Translations under genes and position numbers: made by a program
Part shown: positions 16,465 to 26,306 of the stretch, one piece after another
Numbering within the stretch: position 1 is the first letter of the stretch
How the letters are laid out: every line of letters begins with the position of its first letter
Source of the DNA: Dialister histaminiformans
Lineage (GTDB): Bacteria > Bacillota > Negativicutes > Veillonellales > Dialisteraceae
Length of the DNA: 64,000 bases
NCBI RefSeq assembly: GCF_900103425.1
Contig: NZ_FMXA01000003.1
Coordinates: forward strand, 1 to 64,000
Reading direction: 5' to 3'
The notes under the pieces: model-generated
What the model was told of the DNA's origin: nothing
Seen by the model: the letters and a program-made list of their open reading frames with translations, nothing else
Database searches by the model: none

Positions 16465-17205
16465 CTACCAGTCAGTTAATCCGCCATCAACCATGACTAC
16501 ACTGCCTGTCATAAAGGAAGCTCGGTCTGACAAAAGGAAAGAAATAACCTCTCCCACTTCTTCCGGCCGGCCTATACGCATCAAAGGATACAATTCTGCG
16601 GTTTCCTTTTCACTTCCCCCATAGGCAGCAAACTGCCGTTTCAACAAAGGCGTCTTTATATCCCCAGGACAAACCACATTGATCCGCACTTTCTCTACAG
16701 CGAGTTCCAACGCAGCGGATCTGGCAAATGCGGTAACCGCTCCTTTCGTTGCACTGTAAAGTCCTCCCTGTATGTTTCCCTGCACAGCTGCATCCGATGA
16801 AACAACCACTATACTTCCCCTGCCGTATTTTCTGAACACAGGGATAACGGCTCTCACAGAGGCAATAACGCCAAAGACATTTACCCGGAACAGATTCTCC
16901 ATGTCCTCATCCCGAATATTTTCAACAAGACCTTCTGCGTATTGTCCAGCTGCAGCCACCAGACCTTCTATCCGCCCCATAGCTTCTGCTTCTTTTACCA
17001 CCCGATTGATATCCTTCGTACTGGTGACATCGCAGGGAATATACCGGCTTCCCTGAACCTTTCGTTCTGCCTCCCGACCCCGCTCCGGATTCCTCCCAAG
17101 CAGAACCGGTGTGTACCCATCTCTGGATACACATGCGGCTGCTGCCAGCCCAATCCCGGAAGTTCCTCCGGTGATAAGTACCAGTCGTTTTATTTTCTCT
17201 TTCAT
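16465..17205 (-). CDS. Short-chain dehydrogenase/reductase
   Basis: This 246-residue Rossmann-fold oxidoreductase of the classical SDR family has TGGTSGIG (12-19) for NAD(P) binding, an N109 in FRVNVFG, catalytic S136-S137, and Y150-x3-K154 in YSATKGA. The C-terminal NVVCPGDIKTPLL...SFMTGSVVMVDGG is characteristic of FabG-like members. It lies 3 bp after the YibQ-type gene and has only a weak ribosome site, so its expression probably depends on that gene. The substrate is unknown. Confidence 0.9.
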   Translation of the reverse strand: MKEKIKRLVLITGGTSGIGLAAAACVSRDGYTPVLLGRNPERGREAERKVQGSRYIPCDVTSTKDINRVVKEAEAMGRIEGLVAAAGQYAEGLVENIRDEDMENLFRVNVFGVIASVRAVIPVFRKYGRGSIVVVSSDAAVQGNIQGGLYSATKGAVTAFARSAALELAVEKVRINVVCPGDIKTPLLKRQFAAYGGSEKETAELYPLMRIGRPEEVGEVISFLLSDRASFMTGSVVMVDGGLTDW

Positions 17206-17208
17206 TAG

Positions 17209-18321
17209 TTATTTTCCTGTAAGTGATGATAAATATACAAATTCAATACCTTCTGCCTTCAGCTTAGGCACCATCTTCTTAAATGCAGCGGCCGTATTAG
17301 GGCGGCAATGTCCGATAATAATAGCACTCCCGTTTTTCCTTGCCCTTTCGGCTCCCTTCTGTATCATTCGGCATATAGCATCTACATCAGCTGAGTTATC
17401 TACAAAAAGATTATTCCGGGCATAAGGAACATGATAAAGTGCTGCGGCCTTATCCGCCTCAGTATAGGTATTAGTGGCACTGTCGAAGAAAAACATGTTT
17501 CTGGACGCCAGCTCACTCATCACAATCTTCATAACCCGCTTATCTGTAGTGGCCTTTGACCCCTGATGATTATTCATTCCCGATGCCTGAGGGATCTGCT
17601 GTATGGACTGACGGATCAGGCTGCGAATCTGTTCATCTGACATGGAATCCTTAATTACAATCTTTTCCATTCCCTTACCGGAAACGCTTTCCATTGGCTG
17701 GTGGATAATCACCGGCATCCCCTTCGATTTCCATTCTGCAGCTGCTTCTGATGTATGCGGCTCGTTAGGCATAACCGCCAGTGTAAGCGGAATCCCCAGT
17801 CCTTCATATACTCGCTGGCTGTTGAGATCTCTGCCTGCATCATCAATGCATACCGCCAGGCGAACCTTTCCATCAGCTGGAAGATTCACTCTGTTCTGTG
17901 TCTTTTTTTCATCCGGCGTTACGGCTTTAGCCGATGACGAACCTGAACTCGGTGATTTCTTCTCAGAGAAGGCATTTCCTGTGGTTTTCCTGACCTGCTT
18001 TTCCGCTGCTTTTACCGTCTGGCTTGTGAATTCTCTGACCTTTTCTTCCAGACTGGTCTTATTCGTATCCGTATCCTTATGTTCTGAATCCACATCTGCC
18101 TGACTATCCTGTGCCTTTGACTCTCCATACTGCGGAATATCCTGGCCATTTGGAACACTCTGTATCTCTATCCCTTTTTCTTCTGAATCCGGTGCAGCTT
18201 CTCTGTCATCCGGTGAAGGGAAATAGCAGGCTGCCGTCAATGCAGCCCCCGCTAAAAGAATCCCCCAGAAGAATTTATGGGATCCTGTTTTTCTGCTGTT
18301 TCTTCGTTTTCTGGTTGGCAT
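17209..18321 (-). CDS. Divergent polysaccharide deacetylase (YibQ-like)
   Basis: This 370-residue protein has a basic N-terminus (PTRKRRNSRKTGSHK), one membrane helix (about 18-34), a Ser/Glu/Lys-rich linker to about residue 150, then a NodB-like catalytic fold of the divergent YibQ family. Visible motifs are VCIDDAGRD (metal-binding aspartates), LAVMPNEPHT, VIIHQPMES and NNHQGSKATTDKRVMKIVM. Such proteins sit in the periplasm on the inner membrane, in or near the cell wall. The GGAGG site is 7 nt upstream. The SDR gene follows at 3 bp. Confidence 0.88.
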   Translation of the reverse strand: MPTRKRRNSRKTGSHKFFWGILLAGAALTAACYFPSPDDREAAPDSEEKGIEIQSVPNGQDIPQYGESKAQDSQADVDSEHKDTDTNKTSLEEKVREFTSQTVKAAEKQVRKTTGNAFSEKKSPSSGSSSAKAVTPDEKKTQNRVNLPADGKVRLAVCIDDAGRDLNSQRVYEGLGIPLTLAVMPNEPHTSEAAAEWKSKGMPVIIHQPMESVSGKGMEKIVIKDSMSDEQIRSLIRQSIQQIPQASGMNNHQGSKATTDKRVMKIVMSELASRNMFFFDSATNTYTEADKAAALYHVPYARNNLFVDNSADVDAICRMIQKGAERARKNGSAIIIGHCRPNTAAAFKKMVPKLKAEGIEFVYLSSLTGK

Positions 18322-18385
18322 ATCTGCACCTCCACTAAAGACATTATAACAAACCAGGTAAACTTCCAGCAGATTTTACCAATAA

Positions 18386-18413
18386 AAAAGGCTATGAAAA
18401 ATCATAGCCTTTT
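18386..18413. terminator. Terminator after aminotransferase gene
   Basis: AAAAGGCTATGA-AAAA-TCATAGCCTTTT gives a perfect 12-bp stem with T-runs both ways. Confidence 0.9.
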
Positions 18414-18433
18414 CATTTTCTCTGTATGTCAGA

Positions 18434-19639
18434 TTATCTGGATGCCAGGTATTCTTTAAGGGCTTCAGCCAGTCTTCTGATGCCTTCTTCTGTTACATCG
18501 TCTTCGGTGTAGGAGTAGTTCAGGCGGAAGAAATTTCTCTTTCCGCTTACTGGGAAGAATGCATCCCCTGGTACATAAGCAACCTTCTTTTCAATTGCAT
18601 ACTTGAACAGGTCACGGGAATCACAGCCTTCCGGAAGTTCTACCCACAGAAACAGCCCGCCATGTGGATAAGTGTGCTTAACTTCTGCCGGGAAATACTT
18701 ATCTATGGCATTGCACATTACATCACGACGATGTGCGTAAAGTCTGCAGTTATCCTGTACATGGCCTTCAAAATCATAGTTGGTCATATACATTGCCACT
18801 TCGCGCTGTGTCACAGACGGTGTTGCCAGGTCAGTGGAGCCCTTTACACGGTCCAGCTGCTTCATGATATCGTCTCTGGCTACCAGCCATGCCAGACGCA
18901 TGCCTGGGCAAAGTGTCTTGGAGAAAGTGCCGGAGTAAATAACCAGATGCTTCGGATCCATAGAGATAAGTGGCGCGATTTCTTCACCTTCAAAGCGAAG
19001 ATCCCCGTACGGATTATCTTCAAATACCGGGATATCGTAACGGGTTACCACGTCCATAAACTTTTTACGTCTTTCAAGAGACATACAGATTCCGGTTGGA
19101 TTCTGATAATTCGGAATCAGGTAAATGAACTTTACTTTTGGTTCTTTCTGAAGAATCTTTTCCAGTTCTTCCGGAATCATACCCTGGTCATCAGTTGGAA
19201 CTTCAATAAATCTGGGTCTGTTCAATGAAAAAGCATCAATAGCTCCCATATAGGATGGACTTTCAATAAGAACTACATCATCCTTATCCAGGAAGATACG
19301 TCCTGTCATATCCAGCCCCTGCTGAGAACCGGTAACCACCATGATATTCTTTGGGTCTACAGCTTCCATACCCATAGGTACATACATTCTGTTCATACGG
19401 TCAGCAATGGCTTTACGCAGTCCCATATATCCCAGGGAAGGACCATACTGCATGGCACCTGCACCATCTTGTTCTCTTACCTTAACTGCTACTTCTGTCA
19501 GTTCCTTAAGTGGAAAGGTCTGTGGAGCCGGAAGTCCGCCTGCAAAGGAAATAATGTCTGGCTGCGCGATAATTGCGAGTAATGGACCGATATCAGACGG
19601 CTTTAAAGATAACATGGTGTTAGAAAAACGAACTGCCAT
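18434..19639 (-). CDS. PLP-dependent aminotransferase (class I/II, 2-aminoadipate type)
   Basis: A 401-residue fold-type I transaminase. N-terminal ISFAGGLPAPQTFP and QYGPSLGYMGLRKAIA are the usual start of the MocR/LysN/KAT-II subgroup; GSQQGLDM positions the phosphate; PNYQNPTGICMS and FEDNPYGDL hold substrate and ring contacts, and SGTFSKTLCPGMRLAW has the Schiff-base lysine. There is no N-terminal GntR domain, so it is an enzyme and not a regulator. A good AAAGGAGAG site lies upstream. Substrate could be branched-chain, aromatic or aminoadipate; the sequence does not decide. Confidence 0.92.
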   Translation of the reverse strand: MAVRFSNTMLSLKPSDIGPLLAIIAQPDIISFAGGLPAPQTFPLKELTEVAVKVREQDGAGAMQYGPSLGYMGLRKAIADRMNRMYVPMGMEAVDPKNIMVVTGSQQGLDMTGRIFLDKDDVVLIESPSYMGAIDAFSLNRPRFIEVPTDDQGMIPEELEKILQKEPKVKFIYLIPNYQNPTGICMSLERRKKFMDVVTRYDIPVFEDNPYGDLRFEGEEIAPLISMDPKHLVIYSGTFSKTLCPGMRLAWLVARDDIMKQLDRVKGSTDLATPSVTQREVAMYMTNYDFEGHVQDNCRLYAHRRDVMCNAIDKYFPAEVKHTYPHGGLFLWVELPEGCDSRDLFKYAIEKKVAYVPGDAFFPVSGKRNFFRLNYSYTEDDVTEEGIRRLAEALKEYLASR

Positions 19640-19909
19640 AATACATCTCTCCTTTACAATAATATATACAGCAAATATGTGGAAAAAACATCACTGTCTG
19701 CCAGCGATCATATACCAACTTCTGCGCACTTCCTACCGGAGTCGCTTACAGATGCCCCAATTTTTACATATTGCAAACGGTTCAGGCTCTGCCTGCTATA
19801 ACTCTGATTATTTAATGATACACATAAAAGTTGATTTCACATATTTTAATTCTTATTCTTAAATATGTCAATGTTTGAAAATATTATATTTCCATTTTTT
19901 ATGATTCAA

Positions 19910-19948
19910 AAATGATAATGTCCTAATAGACCACAAATGAAAATGTCC
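19910..19948. repeat. Tandem repeats like an IS21-family terminus
   Basis: Two 14-bp direct repeats (13 of 14 identical) with a 25-bp period. IS21-type elements carry such multiple terminal repeats. No istA or istB is near, so this would be an orphan end. Confidence 0.45.
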
Positions 19949-20028
19949 CAGCATGTTATTATCCATCTTTCCGTTCTAAGGCGATATATATCCTGTTGGC
20001 CTCATCATTCTTCCGGAAGAAATTAAAA

Positions 20029-20074
20029 GACAGGAAGCCATATCCGCCCGTTCAGGCCCATATAGCTTCCTGTC
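20029..20074 (-). terminator. Terminator of the rimP-to-ribF operon
   Basis: GACAGGAAGC and GCTTCCTGTC close a stem with a 26-nt loop; on the minus strand it continues into TTTTAATTTC, 4 bp past the ribF stop. Confidence 0.75.
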
Positions 20075-20077
20075 CTC

Positions 20078-21013
20078 TTATTTATTCAGCAGTTTTTCTG
20101 CCATTTCTACATCCCGTTGAATCTGCGTTGTCAGTGCCTCCACAGAAGGAAATTTGATTTCTCCCCGTATACGTTCTACAAAGGAAAGCATAACCTCTTT
20201 TTCATAAATTTCCTGATGGAAATCCAGTATAAAGGTTTCAATAGTCCTCTCCTGGTTACCAAAAGTCGGATTAGTCCCTATATTGGTTATAGAGGCATGG
20301 GTCACGCCTTTTATAAGGATTCTGGACGCATATACCCCATCCGATGGAATCACGCAGTTCCCATCCGTCTCCAGATTGACCGTAGGCACACCGGTAACAT
20401 CGTGACCGCGTCGAAATCCATGAGCTACTGTGCCTGTTATGGTGTATTCTTCCCCAAGAAGCTGATTAGCCACCCCGATACGTCCCTGTCCAATCAGTTT
20501 CCTTATCACTGTACTGGAAACTTCCCGGCCTCCAAGAAGCGGACTTGTCGTCAGCGGTACAATCTTCACTTTGATTCCCCTGCCGGAGAAAAAGGCAGAA
20601 AGCATGGAGGGACTTCCTGCTGCATGTCTTCCAAAAGTAAAATTGCTTCCGCAGACAATACCATACAACCCGGATATGCCTGCCAGTGATTGCATAAAAT
20701 CCTCCGCCGTTTCGGAAAGCACCTCCACGGTAGGATGTATAAACACCACTGTATCAACCCCCATTTTTTCCAGCTTTCTGATCTTTTCCTGACGTGTTTC
20801 CAGAAGCTGTACAGGGTGTTCCGGCCGAAGAACAGCCCGGGGCGGTATATCAAAAGTTATGACACACATGCGGGCATTCCCCTCATGTGCCAGTTGCAGC
20901 GCCTGCTGAATAACTGTCTGATGGCCTATGTGCAGACCATCAAAAAAGCCAAGAGCCAGCACTACAGGCCCCATGCTCATTATGCTCTGCACTGAGGAAT
21001 ATACGGATATCAT
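20078..21013 (-). CDS. ribF: Riboflavin kinase / FMN adenylyltransferase
   Basis: A 311-residue bifunctional enzyme that makes FMN and FAD from riboflavin and ATP. The N-terminal nucleotidyltransferase domain has GFFDGLHIGHQ (about 22-32) and later GSNFTFGRHAAGSP; the C-terminal kinase domain has GTVAHGFRRGHDVTGVPTVNL with the PTxN motif (PTVN). The ATG overlaps the truB stop by 4 nt, so it is translationally coupled. Closing gene of the rimP-nusA-infB operon. Confidence 0.96.
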   Translation of the reverse strand: MISVYSSVQSIMSMGPVVLALGFFDGLHIGHQTVIQQALQLAHEGNARMCVITFDIPPRAVLRPEHPVQLLETRQEKIRKLEKMGVDTVVFIHPTVEVLSETAEDFMQSLAGISGLYGIVCGSNFTFGRHAAGSPSMLSAFFSGRGIKVKIVPLTTSPLLGGREVSSTVIRKLIGQGRIGVANQLLGEEYTITGTVAHGFRRGHDVTGVPTVNLETDGNCVIPSDGVYASRILIKGVTHASITNIGTNPTFGNQERTIETFILDFHQEIYEKEVMLSFVERIRGEIKFPSVEALTTQIQRDVEMAEKLLNK

Positions 21014-21867
21014 AAATCACCAAATACTTTCCGTGGATGTAAAATTCCGTGTTTAATCTCCCCTATTCCCAGAAATCTGTTTTTTCCATATACCGCGGCC
21101 ACCGGTATATCTTCTCTGTGCACGCGGAGCCGTTTACCGGTAAGGAAACCATCACTCATGTCCTCATCCAGGGTAATATCCTTCATTTCCCGGAACAGTG
21201 GACGTATATCCGCCATTATGGCACTTTCAGGGGATGCTTCTATTTCTTCCAGTGTTCTGGCCTCTTCCACAGTAAATGGTCCCATTTCCGTCCTCAGCAG
21301 GAACGACATGGACAGCGGACACCCTGCCGCTTTTCCAATATCGCGCCCCAGCGCCCGTATATAGGTGCCGGACGAGCAGATTACCTTCATCCGCACATAC
21401 GGAGGACAGACTTCCAGCAGTTCAATGGAGTAAATGTGAACCGGTCGTGCAGGGAGCTCCACCTTCTCCCCGTTTCTGGCCAGATCATATGCTCTTTTGC
21501 CTTTCACCTTGATGGCGGAGAAGGCTGACGGAACCTGTTGAATATCCCCCTCAAACCGGGCACATGCCTCTCTCCATACCTTTTCATCGGCAATGGGGCG
21601 GCCTTCTTCCACAATGCTTCCCATAACATCTTCCGTATCTGTGGCAAATCCCATAATGAATTCTGCCACATAGTTTTTTTTATGTATTGGTGCATATTCA
21701 ATCAGCCGGGTAGCCTTCCCCATAAAAACAGGAAGCACTCCTGCCGCCATTGGGTCAAGAGTGCCTCCATGACCGATTTTCTTCTGATGATAAATCCGGC
21801 GAAGCAGGGAAATCACATCAAAGGATGTCATTCCCGCCGGCTTTAAAACATTAAGAATACCGTCCAT
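21010..21867 (-). CDS. truB: tRNA pseudouridine(55) synthase
   Basis: A 285-residue TruB, which isomerises U55 in the T loop of tRNAs. GGTLDPMAAGVLPV (about 35-48) holds the catalytic Asp, KKNYVAEFIMGFATDTED and CSSGTYIRALGRDIG are conserved, and a PUA-like C-terminal segment follows. The gene overlaps nrnA by 1 nt and ribF by 4 nt. Confidence 0.96.
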   Translation of the reverse strand: MDGILNVLKPAGMTSFDVISLLRRIYHQKKIGHGGTLDPMAAGVLPVFMGKATRLIEYAPIHKKNYVAEFIMGFATDTEDVMGSIVEEGRPIADEKVWREACARFEGDIQQVPSAFSAIKVKGKRAYDLARNGEKVELPARPVHIYSIELLEVCPPYVRMKVICSSGTYIRALGRDIGKAAGCPLSMSFLLRTEMGPFTVEEARTLEEIEASPESAIMADIRPLFREMKDITLDEDMSDGFLTGKRLRVHREDIPVAAVYGKNRFLGIGEIKHGILHPRKVFGDL

Positions 21868-22817
21868 TACAAAATCTTCTCCGCTTCTTTTACTAACTCA
21901 GCCTCAGCTTCCTCCATAGGGAGACTGATGGTACAGCCTGCGGCACGTACGTGACCGCCGCCGCCAAAATGGGCTGCCAGCTGGGAAACGTCTGCATATT
22001 CTCTGGAGCGGAGGGAAACACGGGTCACATTTTCTTCCTGATACTTCAGAAGAAAGGCGATTTCCACACCGGCTACTTTCCGCGGGATGCTGACATAGTA
22101 GTCGGAATTGATTCCATCCATCTCCATAGACTGCTTATCCATATAAGCGATACCTATTTTGCCGTCTGCGGCAAAGTGAAGCGTATCCAGTACTCTCTTA
22201 TAGGTTTTCATGCTTTCTGCGGTGGTCACATCCAGATGATTGGATATAAATGCGGGATCCGCCCCCATTTCCACCAGTTTGCTGGCCATCAGCAGCGTAT
22301 GGGAGCTGGTACAGCTGAATTTAAAGAATCCGCTGTCAGTCCCCAGCGCCAGGTACAACGCGTTACAGGTATCCCGGCTCAGCTTAAGTCCATGGTCAAA
22401 AAACATTTCTGCCAGCAGTTCTGCCGTAGCCGCGTAGTTTTCCCGAAGATACAGATAATCCGTATATCCCTCATTGGAAACATGATGATCTATGCAGAGA
22501 CTTTCCACATTTTCCGGAATATGGATTTCCCCTGCCCTCTCCCGGTTTGCCAAATCGGTAAACACGACAGCATCATATGTCCTGCCTTCCGGGATATCCC
22601 GGTTAATGAGCCGGGTGGTCTCTATGAAATTAAAGCGGTCCGGAAGTTCATCGTTGATAACCATATCCGCTTCTTTTCCCATGGATTCCAGCGCATTATG
22701 CAAAGCACATATAGAGCCAATATCATCGCCATCCGGGCGGATATGTCCTACCAGCAGAAACCGGGTATGCTTTTCCAGAAACTGAAAAGCTTCCTCCTTA
22801 CTGATTTTCTGTGCCAT
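21867..22817 (-). CDS. nrnA: DHH-family oligoribonuclease / pAp phosphatase NrnA
   Basis: About 316 residues. The DHH phosphoesterase motifs are present: GHIRPDGDDIGS, DLANRERAG, CIDHHVSN and, in the DHHA1 domain, GGGGHVRAAGC. NrnA degrades 2-5 nt RNAs and converts 3'-phosphoadenosine 5'-phosphate to AMP. I chose ATG at 22817 (MAQKISKEE), with GAGGCG about 7 nt upstream; a start at 22835 has no spaced ribosome site. It overlaps rbfA by 20 nt. Confidence 0.93.
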   Translation of the reverse strand: MAQKISKEEAFQFLEKHTRFLLVGHIRPDGDDIGSICALHNALESMGKEADMVINDELPDRFNFIETTRLINRDIPEGRTYDAVVFTDLANRERAGEIHIPENVESLCIDHHVSNEGYTDYLYLRENYAATAELLAEMFFDHGLKLSRDTCNALYLALGTDSGFFKFSCTSSHTLLMASKLVEMGADPAFISNHLDVTTAESMKTYKRVLDTLHFAADGKIGIAYMDKQSMEMDGINSDYYVSIPRKVAGVEIAFLLKYQEENVTRVSLRSREYADVSQLAAHFGGGGHVRAAGCTISLPMEEAEAELVKEAEKIL

Positions 22818-23175
22818 GTTTTTTCGCCTCGTCATCCTTATGGATTTTCTTTATCAGCCCTTCAATGTGCATACCATAGTCCAAAGACGTATCCACATCA
22901 AAATCAATGGTCGGTGTGTAATAGATTTTCAGCCGCTTCCCCAGTTCTCTGCGAATAAAGCCTCTGGCATTATTCAGTGCTTCCAGAGATTCAGCCTTTT
23001 CCCGGTCGCTGCCGAAAAGGCTGACATACACAGTAGCTTCCCGAAGATCACCGGTAAGATGAACGCCGGTCACTGTTACAAAACCAAGCCGCGGGTCTTT
23101 AATTTCCTTAAGCAGCATAGAACTTACTTCCTGCTTAATAAATTCCTGAATCTTGCGTACTCTCAGTTCTGACAT
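22798..23175 (-). CDS. rbfA: Ribosome-binding factor A
   Basis: This 125-residue protein carries the RbfA KH-like fold: RVRKIQEFIKQEVSSMLLKEIKDPRLGFVTVTGV at the start, then AGFxR-type helix (LNNARGFIRRELGKRLKIYYTPTIDF). It matures the 16S rRNA 5' end in 30S subunits and aids cold growth. It starts 9 bp after infB, the common gene order. Confidence 0.96.
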   Translation of the reverse strand: MSELRVRKIQEFIKQEVSSMLLKEIKDPRLGFVTVTGVHLTGDLREATVYVSLFGSDREKAESLEALNNARGFIRRELGKRLKIYYTPTIDFDVDTSLDYGMHIEGLIKKIHKDDEAKKHGTENQ

Positions 23176-23184
23176 AAAATCACC

Positions 23185-25725
23185 TTATTTCAGTTCATCG
23201 GCTGTCTTAGCCGTTTCTTCCAGTTTGAACGATTCTATCTGATCCCCTTCCTTGATATCGCGATAATCTTCGAGGGAAAGGCCGCATTCAAATCCTTCTG
23301 TAACTTCCTTCACATCATCCTTGAATCGACGGAGAGATCCAATCTTGCCTTCATGAACTACGATGCCATCACGGATAAGACGGATCTGGCAGTTATTGGT
23401 TACCTTGCCTTCCGTTACATATACTCCGGCTACAATAACCTTCGGTGTATGGATAACCTGTCTGATTTCGCCGCGGCCCAGAATAACTTCTCTGATCTTC
23501 GGCGCCAGCATACCGGCCATAGCATCCTTCACATCATCGATAGCGTCATAAATTACGCGATAGAGACGGATATCTACCTTGTTCTGTTCTGCCAGCTTAC
23601 GCGCGTTAGCATCCGGACGGACATTAAAGCCGATAATCAATGCGTTGGAAGCTTCTGCCAGCATAACATCGGATTCGGTAATGGCACCAACTGCCGCATG
23701 AACAATGGAGATACGGACTTCTTCACTCTTAATACCCATAAGGGACTGAGACAGTGCTTCTACAGAACCCTGGACATCGGCCTTGATAATGACATCCAGT
23801 TCCTTCATTTCGCCTTCCTTAATCTTTTCAAAGATATTGTCCAGCGTTACCTTCTGTACCTGAGCCTGTGCTTCTTCCTTCGCACGGGTTGCACGGAGTT
23901 CAGCGATTTCTCTTGCCTTCTTTTCATCCATTACATAGAAATGATCCCCTGCTTCCGGCACAGAATCCATCCCCAGAATTTCTACCGGCATAGATGGTTC
24001 CGCATTCTTCATACGGCGTCCCTTTTCATTGGTCATGGCACGAACACGGCCCCAGCACTTCCCTGCCAGAATACCGTCACCTACGTGAAGTGTACCATTG
24101 TTTACCAGGACATTCATGACCGGACCTCTGCCCTTATCCAGCTGAGCTTCGATAACTACGCCGTAGGCTTCACGGTTCGGGTTGGCTTTCAGTTCTTCCA
24201 TTTCTGCTACCAGCAGGATGTTTTCCAGCAGGTCATCGAGCCCGATTCTCTTCTTAGCGGAAATCGGAACCATAATGACATCGCCGCCCCAGTCTTCGGC
24301 AATAAGGCCTTCGCGGGACAGTTCTTCCTTAATGTGTTCCGGGTTGGCGCCTGGCTTATCAATCTTGTTAATAGCTACCATAATCGGAACCTTTGCCGCC
24401 TTCGCATGGTGGATAGCTTCCACAGTCTGCGGCATAACGCCATCATCAGCCGCTACAATGATGACCGCGATATCGGTAACCTGCGCACCGCGGGTTCGCA
24501 TAGCGGTAAACGCTTCGTGGCCCGGGGTATCCAGGAAGGTAATCTTCTGGTTCTTATAGCGAATCTGATAAGCACCGATTCTCTGAGTAATGCCGCCTGC
24601 TTCATGAAGGGCTACATCGGTAGAACGCAGTGCATCCAGCAGTGTGGTCTTACCATGGTCTACATGGCCCATGATGGTAACTACCGGCGGACGCGGCTTA
24701 AGGAATCTCGGATCATCCGGTTCCGGAATGTATTCGGTAAGATCTTTTTCCTCTTCCGGTTCCAGAAGGGTAACACCAAATTCATCAGCCAGAATTTCCA
24801 CAGTATCTCTGTCCAGGTTCTGGTTGATTGTGGCCATAACGCCATCCGCCATAAGGTGCTTGATGACTTCGCTTACTTCACGCTTCAGCAGATCCGCAAA
24901 TTCCTTGACAGTAACTGTCATAGGAACGCTGACTTCGGTCGGATAAACTACCGGCTTCTTTTCCTGCGGATGTTTCTTCTTATGCTGCTTCAGGGAACGG
25001 GCCATGAGAGATCCGCCTTCACGTTCTCTGCGGCTCTTTTCATAATCTTTCTTTGTCTTCTTACGAGGCGTTCTGAAACGCTTCTGCTGTTCCGGCTGTT
25101 CTGGAATAGCCATTTCCACCGGGGCCGGAGAACGCTTTCTCATCGTGCCATTTCGATTGCCGCCGCGCTGGTCTCTGTCCTGACGGCCTTCGCCGCGGTA
25201 ATTTCTGTCGCTGCTGCGGTTTCCATTTCTATGATCATGGGAATCGTTGCGGAAATCAGAATTTCTGCGTTCCCGGTTATCATGGTTTCTGTCTCCGGAT
25301 CTGTGACTGAATCGGTTGTGGTCACGATCTTTATAGCTGCGATGTTCCGAACTGGTTCTGCGTTCTTCCCCTCTATGAGAAGAAACATGTCTGTCTTCTG
25401 TCTTCACTGTATCTCTGTTGCTCTCTTTCTTTACTTCTTGCGGCTGTTCTACCTTGTAGGAAGAGTAGGAACTGTGATGAGATTCATCTGCCTTTCTCCC
25501 TGCCGGTCTTCCCTGTCGGTCAAAACGAACGGTCCGGATGGTTCGATGGGTATTTTTTCTCGGTTCTTTCCCACTGAATGCCTTTTCCAGAAGGTCTTTT
25601 TCCTTCTCACCAACGCTGTTGAAGTTGGTTTTTACATTAACATTGTTTTTCTGAAGTGTCCTAATGACCTCTTCATTCGTTTTCCCAAACATTTTTGCCA
25701 ACTCATATACTCTATATTTCTGCAT
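23185..25725 (-). CDS. infB: Translation initiation factor IF-2
   Basis: An 846-residue GTPase that places initiator tRNA on the 30S subunit. An IF2_N domain (about 1-50) is followed by an arginine/aspartate/histidine/serine-rich low-complexity stretch (about 55-200), a second IF2_N (about 265-320), the G domain with [10 protein letters not shown] (about 351), DTPGHEAF and NKIDK, then domains II, III and IV. The low-complexity stretch is dense in DR, RN and SH repeats. Long antisense frames over this gene are artefacts of its codon bias. Confidence 0.97.
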   Translation of the reverse strand: MQKYRVYELAKMFGKTNEEVIRTLQKNNVNVKTNFNSVGEKEKDLLEKAFSGKEPRKNTHRTIRTVRFDRQGRPAGRKADESHHSSYSSYKVEQPQEVKKESNRDTVKTEDRHVSSHRGEERRTSSEHRSYKDRDHNRFSHRSGDRNHDNRERRNSDFRNDSHDHRNGNRSSDRNYRGEGRQDRDQRGGNRNGTMRKRSPAPVEMAIPEQPEQQKRFRTPRKKTKKDYEKSRREREGGSLMARSLKQHKKKHPQEKKPVVYPTEVSVPMTVTVKEFADLLKREVSEVIKHLMADGVMATINQNLDRDTVEILADEFGVTLLEPEEEKDLTEYIPEPDDPRFLKPRPPVVTIMGHVDHGKTTLLDALRSTDVALHEAGGITQRIGAYQIRYKNQKITFLDTPGHEAFTAMRTRGAQVTDIAVIIVAADDGVMPQTVEAIHHAKAAKVPIMVAINKIDKPGANPEHIKEELSREGLIAEDWGGDVIMVPISAKKRIGLDDLLENILLVAEMEELKANPNREAYGVVIEAQLDKGRGPVMNVLVNNGTLHVGDGILAGKCWGRVRAMTNEKGRRMKNAEPSMPVEILGMDSVPEAGDHFYVMDEKKAREIAELRATRAKEEAQAQVQKVTLDNIFEKIKEGEMKELDVIIKADVQGSVEALSQSLMGIKSEEVRISIVHAAVGAITESDVMLAEASNALIIGFNVRPDANARKLAEQNKVDIRLYRVIYDAIDDVKDAMAGMLAPKIREVILGRGEIRQVIHTPKVIVAGVYVTEGKVTNNCQIRLIRDGIVVHEGKIGSLRRFKDDVKEVTEGFECGLSLEDYRDIKEGDQIESFKLEETAKTADELK

Positions 25726-25747
25726 AGATTTCCTCCATCCTATGAGA

Positions 25748-26047
25748 CTACTCCAGTTTGGTCAGCATCGCTCTGGCAAATCCCCGGTCGGTGATCAGTA
25801 CAGCTGTACGAACGCCTTTGCCCAATGCCTGTCCTAACATTTCTTTCGTTCCAAATATACGATATGGAAGATGATGTCTTTCTGCAGCCAGCACATAATC
25901 TTTTTTCGTCTGTTCTGAACTGTCAGCGGCCAGAATCAGAAGATACCCCTTTCCCTTTCTGATTCCCTTTTCCACCTGTTCATTACCTGACAGTACTTTT
26001 CCTGCTTTCATGCAGAGCCCAATCAATCCATATATCCTGTTATTCAT
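25748..26047 (-). CDS. ylxQ: L7Ae-family ribosome-associated protein (YlxQ)
   Basis: This 99-residue protein has the L7Ae/L30e fold: [40 protein letters not shown] is the RNA-binding start. It is the usual partner of ylxR and infB, overlaps ylxR by 8 nt, and likely binds K-turn RNA; its exact function is not settled. Confidence 0.93.
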   Translation of the reverse strand: MNNRIYGLIGLCMKAGKVLSGNEQVEKGIRKGKGYLLILAADSSEQTKKDYVLAAERHHLPYRIFGTKEMLGQALGKGVRTAVLITDRGFARAMLTKLE

Positions 26048-26306
26048 TTTCTATAGAAACTCTTATCTGTTCATACACATCTCTGGATACCGGACGCTTC
26101 AGCGATCTTTCCAGTCCATGAGACTTATAGGCCTTTTCAAAACATTCCAGGTTATCACAGATATATACTCCGCGCCCTGATTTCTTTCCTGTTCTGTCCA
26201 GCTCAATCATACCGGAGGGAAGTGCTACGATACGGATCAGTTCCTTTTTCGTTTTAGATTCACCGCATCCCACACATCTTCTCATCGGAATCTTCTTTGT
26301 CTTCAT
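26040..26306 (-). CDS. rnpM: YlxR/RnpM family RNA-binding protein
   Basis: A 88-residue basic protein beginning KIPMRRCVGCGESKTKKELIRIV, the YlxR signature (MRxCxxC). In Bacillus subtilis YlxR has been reported as RnpM, a modulator of RNase P. It overlaps nusA by 1 nt and ylxQ by 8 nt in the conserved order nusA-ylxR-ylxQ-infB. Confidence 0.93.
   Translation of the reverse strand: MKTKKIPMRRCVGCGESKTKKELIRIVALPSGMIELDRTGKKSGRGVYICDNLECFEKAYKSHGLERSLKRPVSRDVYEQIRVSIENE

Larger units (their letters stand above)
19640..20077. other. 438-bp spacer with IS21-like end relic
   Basis: No protein gene is found. Two direct repeats AAATGATAATGTCC (19910-19923) and AAATGAAAATGTCC (19935-19948) spaced 25 bp apart read, on the minus strand, as the GGACATT(T/A)TCATTT repeats common at ends of IS21-family elements. 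A terminator for ribF is at 20029-20074. The stretch nearest the aminotransferase start (19640-19800) has no riboswitch that I recognise. Confidence 0.55.

Noticed and set aside
23353-25794. An 813-codon plus-strand frame opposite infB
   Set aside because: It mirrors infB codon for codon and has no ribosome site or family motif; infB is certain.
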